This document shows, in pieces, positions 58,696 through 64,000 of a stretch of 64,000 nt of DNA (position 1 is the stretch's first letter; every line of letters begins with the position of its first letter). The translations under genes were made by a program, and so were the position numbers. Below the pieces are notes generated by a model, which made no database searches, was not told where the DNA came from, and was given only the letters and a program-made list of their open reading frames with translations. Source of the DNA: Candidatus Propionivibrio dominans. Its GTDB lineage: Bacteria > Pseudomonadota > Gammaproteobacteria > Burkholderiales > Rhodocyclaceae. Where the stretch lies: contig JADJNC010000003.1 of assembly GCA_016709335.1 (NCBI GenBank), positions 186,001-250,000 on the forward strand. Reading direction: 5' to 3'.

Positions 58696-60408
58696 TCAAA
58701 CCTTGCCTTCCCAACCGACTGCCTGCTGGTTCTCGTCGCGCAACTCGCGGCGCAGGATCTTGCCGACCGGAGTTTTTGGCAAGTTATCGCGGAAGTCGAT
58801 ATGCAGTGGTCGCTTGTAGCCGGTGAACTGCGTCTTGCAGTAGATGATGACGTCTTCCTTGCTCAGCTTCGGGTCTTTCTTCACGATGATCAATTTGACC
58901 GCCTCGCCTGACCTTTTGTCGGGCACACCGATTACTGCGCATTCGGCCACACCCGGATGCATCATCACAACGCTTTCAATCTCGTTCGGGTAAACATTGA
59001 ATCCCGACACCAGAATCATGTCCTTCTTGCGGTCGGTGATGGTGATGTAACCCTTCTCATCCATGTGGCCGACATCACCGGTCTTCAGCCAGCCGTCCTC
59101 AATGATCTTCGCGGTTTCTTCGGCATTGTTCCAGTAGCCGCGCATCACCTGCGGTCCGAAAACACAGATCTCGCCAGTGTGCTTCGCGATATCGTCCTCG
59201 CCGTTCCATAAGGGTAACTCGTTGAAGGCTTCATCTCGTATCGAGACTTCGGTCGAGGAGACGGGCAGGCCAACGGTGCCGTTCCAGGGCGTACCGAGAA
59301 GCGTGCAGCAGACGCCCGGAGAAGTTTCCGTCAGTCCATAGGCTTCCGTGAGAAAGGTTCCGGTGATTTTCTGCCAGCGCTCGGCGACCGGTTTCTGTAC
59401 CGATGCGCCACCGCCGACCACCACTTTCAGCGCTGAAAAGTCGAGACGATCGAAACCGGGGGTATTCATCAGACCGTTGAACAACGTATTGACACCGGTC
59501 AGCACGCTGAACTTCCAGTGGCCGAGCTCCTCGACGAAGGCCGGCAGGTCGCGCGGGTTGGTGATCAGCACCGTCAGGCTGCCCCACTTCATGAAGGCCA
59601 GCGTCGAAGTCAGGCAGAAGATGTGGTACATCGGCAGCGGCGCAATGGCAATTTCACGGCCTTCCTTGAAGCTGCCGGAGATCCACAGACTGGTCTGTTC
59701 CAGATTGGCGAGCATGTTGTGGTGGGTCAGCATGGCGCCCTTGGCAACGCCGGTGGTGCCACCGGTGTATTGCAGGAAGGCGATGTCTTCCTGCCCGGTT
59801 TTGAAGGGGGTGAATTCGCTCGCCGCACCGCGTTTGAGCGCGGCGAGCAAGGGCACGGCGTTGTCAATGTGCCAGTGCGGCACCATTTTCTTTACCCGTT
59901 TGACGACGAAATTGACCATCCAGCGTTTTGGTACGGGCAGCAGGTCGCCGATTTGTGTGCTGATGACGTGTTCAAGCGGTGTATTGGGCAGGACTTCTTG
60001 CAGAATACGGGCAAAATTCTCGAGAATGATGATGGCTTTGGCTCCCGAGTCCTTCAACTGGGCTTCCAGCTCGCGAGCGGTGTATAGCGGATTGACGTTC
60101 ACCACCGTCAGGCCGGCGCGCAGGATGCCGAACAGAACCACCGGGTATTGCAACAGGTTGGGCAGCATGATAGCGATCCGGTCGCCGTGCGCGATACCCC
60201 GCAGTCCGTGCAGGAAGGCAGCAAAATCGCGCGACAGACGATCCAGTTCGTTAAAACTGATGCTGTGGCCGAGATTGTGAAAAGCCGGTTTGTCGCCGAA
60301 CCTGCGGATCGTGTCATCAAGCAGATCGGGCAGTGAGGAAAAAGGGCTTTCACCAATTTCGGCGGGCATACCCGACGGATAGCTGTCAAGCCAGACTTTA
60401 TTGCGCAT
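58696..60408 (-). CDS. fadD: Long-chain fatty acid CoA ligase
   Basis: 570 aa. AMP-binding motifs: YTGGTTGVAKGAMLTH (P-loop, about residues 212-227), EAYGLTETSPGVC, the FACS region DGWLKTGDVGHMDEKG, and a C-terminal KKDMILVSGFNVYP and PKTPVGKILRREL with the catalytic lysine. It activates fatty acids for beta-oxidation or lipid synthesis. Complete, with ATG at 60408. Confidence 0.92.
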   Translation of the reverse strand: MRNKVWLDSYPSGMPAEIGESPFSSLPDLLDDTIRRFGDKPAFHNLGHSISFNELDRLSRDFAAFLHGLRGIAHGDRIAIMLPNLLQYPVVLFGILRAGLTVVNVNPLYTARELEAQLKDSGAKAIIILENFARILQEVLPNTPLEHVISTQIGDLLPVPKRWMVNFVVKRVKKMVPHWHIDNAVPLLAALKRGAASEFTPFKTGQEDIAFLQYTGGTTGVAKGAMLTHHNMLANLEQTSLWISGSFKEGREIAIAPLPMYHIFCLTSTLAFMKWGSLTVLITNPRDLPAFVEELGHWKFSVLTGVNTLFNGLMNTPGFDRLDFSALKVVVGGGASVQKPVAERWQKITGTFLTEAYGLTETSPGVCCTLLGTPWNGTVGLPVSSTEVSIRDEAFNELPLWNGEDDIAKHTGEICVFGPQVMRGYWNNAEETAKIIEDGWLKTGDVGHMDEKGYITITDRKKDMILVSGFNVYPNEIESVVMMHPGVAECAVIGVPDKRSGEAVKLIIVKKDPKLSKEDVIIYCKTQFTGYKRPLHIDFRDNLPKTPVGKILRRELRDENQQAVGWEGKV

Positions 60409-60511
60409 GGTTGTTCTCTGTTATTGTGAGTGCATATCAAGACTAGACAATAAAATGGGCGTTGAAAACAAGTATTTTCGGTTTGTTGGGTGGCTGACAT
60501 AAAATAAGCCC

Positions 60512-61129
60512 ATGATTCCTGACTACTGGCAACAAGCGTCTTCCGAGTTGGCGCAGGGTGATCCGGTGATGGCTGGCCTGGTCGAACGCTTTGCCAGCGC
60601 GTCGCTGGTTTCTCGCGGCGACCCTTTCGTTACGCTGGCACGCTCGATCGTAGGTCAGCAGATCTCGGTGAAGGCCGCCGACAGCGTCTGGTCGCGCCTG
60701 ATTGCGGTGTTGCCGGTGATGGCTCCAGCCAGCGTGCTGACCAGCACACCAGACAGCTTGCGCGCCTGTGGCCTCTCGGCGCGCAAGGCGGAGTATCTTG
60801 GCGACCTGGCACGGCACTTCAGTTCAGGGGAGATTCACCTCGAGCGCTGGTCGTCGATGAGCGATGCAGAAATCATTGGCGAGCTGACGGCGGTGCGCGG
60901 AATCGGCGTATGGACCGCCGAGATGTTTCTGATTTTCAACCAGTTGCGCCCCGACGTTTTTCCGCTCGACGACATCGGTCTGCAAAAGGCCGTTGCGCTC
61001 CACTACTTTGCCGGCCAGCGTCCGCCCAGAGGAGCACTCGCCGGGCACGGCGAGCGCTGGCGCCCGTGGCGCTCGGTGGCTACCTGGTATCTCTGGCGCA
61101 GCCTCGATCCGCTGCCTGTCGAATACTGA
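60512..61129 (+). CDS. DNA-3-methyladenine glycosylase II (AlkA-like)
   Basis: 205 aa HhH-GPD protein. SIVGQQISVKAADSVWSRL starts the core, LTAVRGIGVWTAEMFLIFN is the helix-hairpin-helix, and the catalytic aspartate follows in FPLDDIGLQKAV. It removes alkylated bases. The N-terminal domain of E. coli AlkA is missing, giving the short form common in betaproteobacteria. Divergent from fadD. Confidence 0.88.
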   Translation: MIPDYWQQASSELAQGDPVMAGLVERFASASLVSRGDPFVTLARSIVGQQISVKAADSVWSRLIAVLPVMAPASVLTSTPDSLRACGLSARKAEYLGDLARHFSSGEIHLERWSSMSDAEIIGELTAVRGIGVWTAEMFLIFNQLRPDVFPLDDIGLQKAVALHYFAGQRPPRGALAGHGERWRPWRSVATWYLWRSLDPLPVEY

Positions 61130-61145
61130 TCGGCTGGTCAAGAAC

Positions 61146-61589
61146 TCAGCGGTAGACCAGCACCGGTATTTTCGAGTGTGTGAGAACCTTGTTGGTTTCG
61201 CTGCCAAGCAACAGGCCACTGAATCCGCGCCGACCATGCGAGGCCATGAAAATCAGGTCGCAGCCGCTCTGGGTTGCGGCTTCGATGATGGCTTCATAGG
61301 GCACGTCGCAGGTCAGGGTCATTTTGTTACAGACCACACCCGCTTCCTGACAGAGGTTATCAACAAAGCCGATAACCTGTTGCGCCTGCTGTTCGGCGAG
61401 TTCGGCAAATTGTTCCGGTGTCGTCGAATCGATCAGGGCGCCTTCACCATAGTAGGTCACCGGGTACTCCGGCTTGGCGTAGAAGGCGGTAATGCTCGCC
61501 CCGGCTTCCCTGGCGAAGGAAACCGCGCGGCGGGCCGTATCCTGGGAGAGTTGAGAACCATCGGTGGGAACAAGAATGCGCTTGAACAT
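61146..61589 (-). CDS. Universal stress protein (UspA family)
   Basis: 147 aa. It begins MFKRILVPTDGSQLS and carries the ATP-binding signature MASHGRRGFSGLLLGSETN (G2xG9GS) followed by VPVLVYR-like HSKIPVLVYR. It probably binds ATP and responds to stress or low oxygen. Convergent with the glycosylase gene, 16 bases away; its 5' side faces the Dnr-type box at 61743. Confidence 0.9.
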   Translation of the reverse strand: MFKRILVPTDGSQLSQDTARRAVSFAREAGASITAFYAKPEYPVTYYGEGALIDSTTPEQFAELAEQQAQQVIGFVDNLCQEAGVVCNKMTLTCDVPYEAIIEAATQSGCDLIFMASHGRRGFSGLLLGSETNKVLTHSKIPVLVYR

Positions 61590-61742
61590 GATGTCACCTA
61601 TTCCTTGTTAAGATCATACTTGCAATATAGACCGAAAATGGGCTGAAGGACAAAGGAATCGTTTGGATTGGTGCGGCGTGGCCTGACTTGGGAAGAGGTA
61701 AGCTGTGGTGCGCGGTGAAACCCCATCCTGTTTTCTTCCGTT

Positions 61743-61756
61743 TTGATCTTCGTCAA
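61743..61756. promoter_or_regulatory. FNR/Dnr box upstream of the hemerythrin-DUF2249 operon
   Basis: TTGATCTTCGTCAA matches the Dnr/Anr form TTGAT-N4-GTCAA. A start about 41 bases to the right (about 61791) leaves a short leader before the ATG at 61813. It also lies 154 bases upstream of the divergent uspA. Confidence 0.75.
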
Positions 61757-61812
61757 TACGGGGTGCCCGCAGTTGCCGCAGAATCAGTCTTTGTTTTTCG
61801 CTGAGGTGAGCC

Positions 61813-62268
61813 ATGGAAAGTATCCGTAACCTGATGACCGGCAAGCATCGGCAGTGCGATGACCATTTTGTTGCAGTCGAGCAGGCCGTTGCCCGCAGCG
61901 CCTGGGGTGAGGCCGCTTCGGCGTTCAACCATTTTCGCCATGCCACGTTGCAGCATTCTGCGCTTGAAGAATCCATACTGTTCCCCGCCTTTGAAGCGCA
62001 TACGGGCATCAGCATGGGGCCAACGCAGGTCATGCGTGGCGAGCATGCGCAGATGCGCGCGTTGCTGGCTGCGGCTGAAATCGCTCTCGCCGCGCGCGAC
62101 GTGGACGACTATTCGGGGAATGCCGAAACCCTGTTGATCATGACGCAGCAGCACAACATGAAGGAGGAGAACATGCTTTATGCGATGTGCGACCAGCATC
62201 TGGCCCTTCAGCTCGCAGAACTGTTACCGCAACTTGAGAGCGGGATCAATATGAGGGAGCTGATGTAA
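61813..62268 (+). CDS. Hemerythrin HHE domain protein
   Basis: 151 aa. Ligands: KHRQCDDHFVAVE (helix 1), FRHATLQHSALEESILFPAF (helix 2, H...E), MRGEHAQMRALL (helix 3), MTQQHNMKEENMLYAM (helix 4, H...E). This form resembles hemerythrins that travel with DUF2249 proteins in NO and low-oxygen operons. GAGGTGAG precedes the ATG. It overlaps the next gene by one base (TAATG). Confidence 0.82.
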   Translation: MESIRNLMTGKHRQCDDHFVAVEQAVARSAWGEAASAFNHFRHATLQHSALEESILFPAFEAHTGISMGPTQVMRGEHAQMRALLAAAEIALAARDVDDYSGNAETLLIMTQQHNMKEENMLYAMCDQHLALQLAELLPQLESGINMRELM

Positions 62269-62504
62269 TGAATCAAGCCAGGGCTGAGCGGGTGATCGAT
62301 GGTCGCAGCATGGAGCCGCCAGAGCCATTCGTGCACACCATGGAGGCGCTGGACACGATCAAGCCGGGCCAGAAGGTTCTGCTTATTGTCGGGCGCGAGC
62401 CGATTCCGCTCTACCGGGCACTGGAACTCAACGGTTTTTCCTGGCAGACCGAGCGTCTGCCGGACGGGTCGGTCGAGGTCCTGATCTGGCACAGGAAGTC
62501 CTGA
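62268..62504 (+). CDS. DUF2249 domain protein
   Basis: 78 aa, TusA-like fold. The core reads PEPFVHTMEALDTIKPGQKV, then LIVGREPIPLYRALELNGFS, which is the DUF2249 pattern (HxP and E-x-G-W-like turns replaced here by NGFSWQTE). The function is unresolved; such proteins regularly accompany hemerythrins and denitrification genes. Translation is coupled to the hemerythrin gene. Confidence 0.8.
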   Translation: MNQARAERVIDGRSMEPPEPFVHTMEALDTIKPGQKVLLIVGREPIPLYRALELNGFSWQTERLPDGSVEVLIWHRKS

Positions 62505-62557
62505 TGCGATTGCCCCCATGGCTTTCATATCCAGGTTGCTGCGGGGCCTGAGCCAAG

Positions 62558-63871
62558 GTGCAGGCCTTACTCTCGTATGATCAGTCGCCACCCCTCGGCG
62601 CACCCTTGCGCTTCTTCCTGACGGCGCCCTTGTTCGGCATCCTCGCCGGTCTGCTTTTATTATGGAGTGGGCCGGAAGCCCTTGCCGCGCGCTGGACGCC
62701 TGCCGCTCTGGCGCTGACGCACCTGATTACCGCCGGATTCATGCTGCAGGTGATGCTTGGTGCGCTGATGCAGATTCTGCCCGTTCTGCTTGGCGCCAAC
62801 ATGGCTAACCCGATGCGGGTGGCAAGCGTCGTTCATGCCGAAATAACTCTGGGTGCGCTGTTCCTGGTCGCCGCTTTCCTGAGTTTTTCACCCTGGCTGT
62901 TCAAGCTGGCAGCCTTGTTTTCCGGACTCGGCGTGGCCTGTTTCGTCGGCTCTGCCGCGCTTGCGCTGCATGGTATCGCGTCTACAAATCCAACGACTCA
63001 GGGACTGAAGCTTGCTCTGCTCGGTTTAAGTGTGACGCTAGTCCTGGGCATGCTGCTCGCGGTGTCGCTCGGCTGGTCGCTCAATTTGCCGCTGATGCTG
63101 CTGGCCGATATTCATCTGGGCTGGGGATTCGTGGCCTGGGGCGTGGTATTGCTTGCTGCCGTCGGCTATGTGGTGGTGCCCATGTTTCAGCTCACTCCCG
63201 CCTATCCTGGCTGGTTCGCCCGCTATTTTTCATTTTCGGCGCTGGCCGTGCTGGTGCTGTGGACGATTGCCGAATTCAACCAGTGGGTGTTCGTCTCGGC
63301 GATGCTGGGCACGGCACTGGTTGCCCTGGTGGTGCTGTTTGCCGGGGTCACGCTGAGCATCCAGCGGCGCAGCAAACGCCCCCGCTTCGATGCGACCCAG
63401 CATTTATGGCAGTTTGCCATGTTGAGCGCACTGGCCGCCTGCGCCGTGTGGCTGGCCGCGAGAACATTCCCCCTGTTTGACGGGTGGACGGGCTGGCCGG
63501 TATTGTGCGGTGTGCTCCTGCTCTTTGGCGGATTCATGTCGGTCATTGTCGGCATGCTCTACAAGATTGTTCCCTTTCTGGTCTGGCTGCACCTGCAGAA
63601 TCTGGGGCAGGGCAGGGTGATGGCGCCCAACATGAAAAAGATCATTGCCGAGCGCGAAATGAATCGCCAGATGCTCGCACACTTTGCCTCATGTGCCCTG
63701 TTGCTGCTGGCGGTGTGGTGGCCGCTGTGGTTTGTCTATCCGGCCGGACTGGCGCTGCTGGTGGCCAGCGGAGGGCTGTTGCGCAACCTGTTGTCCGCGC
63801 TGTCGGTTCATCGTGAACATCGGCTGAAAATCGAGTCGTTAATCTGTGCCGATGATCTACCTCTCACTTAA
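62558..63871 (+). CDS. Polytopic (about 12-TM) membrane protein, NnrS/heme-copper-like
   Basis: 437 aa, nearly all membrane helices. Conserved-looking histidines lie in LALTHLITAGFMLQVM, VVHAEITLGALF and LLADIHLGWGFVAWG, an arrangement like NnrS and distant heme-copper subunits, but the binuclear-site histidines are not all present. The start is a GTG at 62558, 53 bases after the DUF2249 gene; its last bases overlap the SirB-family gene. Being in a Dnr-boxed operon with hemerythrin suggests a role in NO or nitrite stress. Family placement is tentative. Confidence 0.6.
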   Translation: MQALLSYDQSPPLGAPLRFFLTAPLFGILAGLLLLWSGPEALAARWTPAALALTHLITAGFMLQVMLGALMQILPVLLGANMANPMRVASVVHAEITLGALFLVAAFLSFSPWLFKLAALFSGLGVACFVGSAALALHGIASTNPTTQGLKLALLGLSVTLVLGMLLAVSLGWSLNLPLMLLADIHLGWGFVAWGVVLLAAVGYVVVPMFQLTPAYPGWFARYFSFSALAVLVLWTIAEFNQWVFVSAMLGTALVALVVLFAGVTLSIQRRSKRPRFDATQHLWQFAMLSALAACAVWLAARTFPLFDGWTGWPVLCGVLLLFGGFMSVIVGMLYKIVPFLVWLHLQNLGQGRVMAPNMKKIIAEREMNRQMLAHFASCALLLLAVWWPLWFVYPAGLALLVASGGLLRNLLSALSVHREHRLKIESLICADDLPLT

Positions 63872-64000
63872 AAATCTGCATGTGCTTTTTGTCGTCGTCA
63901 GCGGTTCAGGATTTTTCATACGCGGGCTGTGGATGCTGGCCGATTCACCGCGGCTGAATCAACGCTCGGTTCGGATTGTTCCTCACATTGTCGACACGCT
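63852..64000 (+). CDS. SirB-family membrane protein, N-terminal part (runs off the right edge)
   Basis: About 49 residues are visible: MIYLSLKNLHVLFVVVSGSG, then FFIRGLWMLADSP and RIVPHIVDT, the typical start of the four-helix SirB family with its conserved histidines. Function unclear. It overlaps the end of the 12-TM gene by 20 bases. Confidence 0.8.
   Translation, partial: MIYLSLKNLHVLFVVVSGSGFFIRGLWMLADSPRLNQRSVRIVPHIVDT

Overview
The window looks like a betaproteobacterial chromosome segment, most likely Rhodocyclales (Accumulibacter/Dechloromonas-like). Reasons: a nirS/dnr/nirDLGH denitrification cluster, cytochrome b proteins fused to redox modules of the kind reported from Candidatus Accumulibacter, ccoG, nsrR and several hemerythrins. 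This placement is inference from gene content; there is no rRNA gene in the window.

Region 1 (1-17.2 kb) is a nitrogen-oxide respiration region. It starts with the 5' part of ccoG and a divergent nsrR, then a hemerythrin. Next comes a heme-copper oxidase operon: a 49-aa membrane peptide, a CuA subunit II, a subunit I lacking the cross-linked tyrosine, a heme O synthase and a SCO copper chaperone. Two large cytochrome b fusion proteins follow: cyt b + 2[4Fe-4S] + MvhD-like, and cyt b + [2Fe-2S] + FAD/NAD reductase. A TlpA-like thioredoxin and a second, divergent heme-copper protein are transcribed away from nirS (cytochrome cd1). A Dnr-type regulator and the siroheme decarboxylase genes nirDL, nirG and nirH complete the block. 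FNR/Dnr boxes sit upstream of the main units, so the region is probably switched on by low oxygen and NO.

Region 2 (17.2-25.9 kb) is rearranged. A fragment of a phage-type exonuclease gene begins 10 bases after the nirH stop. Beside it lies the decayed 5' end of nosZ and a fragment of a small periplasmic protein gene. Then come a TetR-adaptor-permease-ATPase exporter operon, an operon for an FmdE-like protein, a hemerythrin and a periplasmic protein, the full-length exonuclease gene, and sixA.

Region 3 (25.9-47.1 kb) is accessory DNA with a tyrosine recombinase gene at each side (27.6 and 47.1 kb). It holds a lipoprotein gene, a third remnant of the exonuclease gene, and a defence-type cluster: DUF499-like ATPase, a small conserved protein, an AlbA_2/Schlafen-type ATP-binding protein, a DUF1156-type DNA methylase and a PLD-SNF2 helicase. 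The ATPase, methylase and helicase carry frameshifts. Next to it is an intact two-gene unit, a Ser/Thr kinase-like protein overlapping a TPR-like protein, which is the best candidate here for an undescribed system.

Region 4 (47.5-64 kb) holds mostly housekeeping and stress genes: a Fic protein, a SNF2 helicase with a SWIM protein, 1-Cys peroxiredoxin, MBL/rhodanese, DUF488, glyoxalase II-like, a DUF123 GIY-YIG protein, EAL-HDOD, fadD, alkA-like glycosylase and uspA. It ends with a Dnr-boxed operon of hemerythrin, DUF2249 protein, a 12-TM membrane protein and a SirB-family protein, which returns to the NO/low-oxygen theme. A diverged repeat of roughly 270 bases occurs at 26.06 and 52.79 kb. 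No rRNA, tRNA, intact insertion sequence or CRISPR array was seen.
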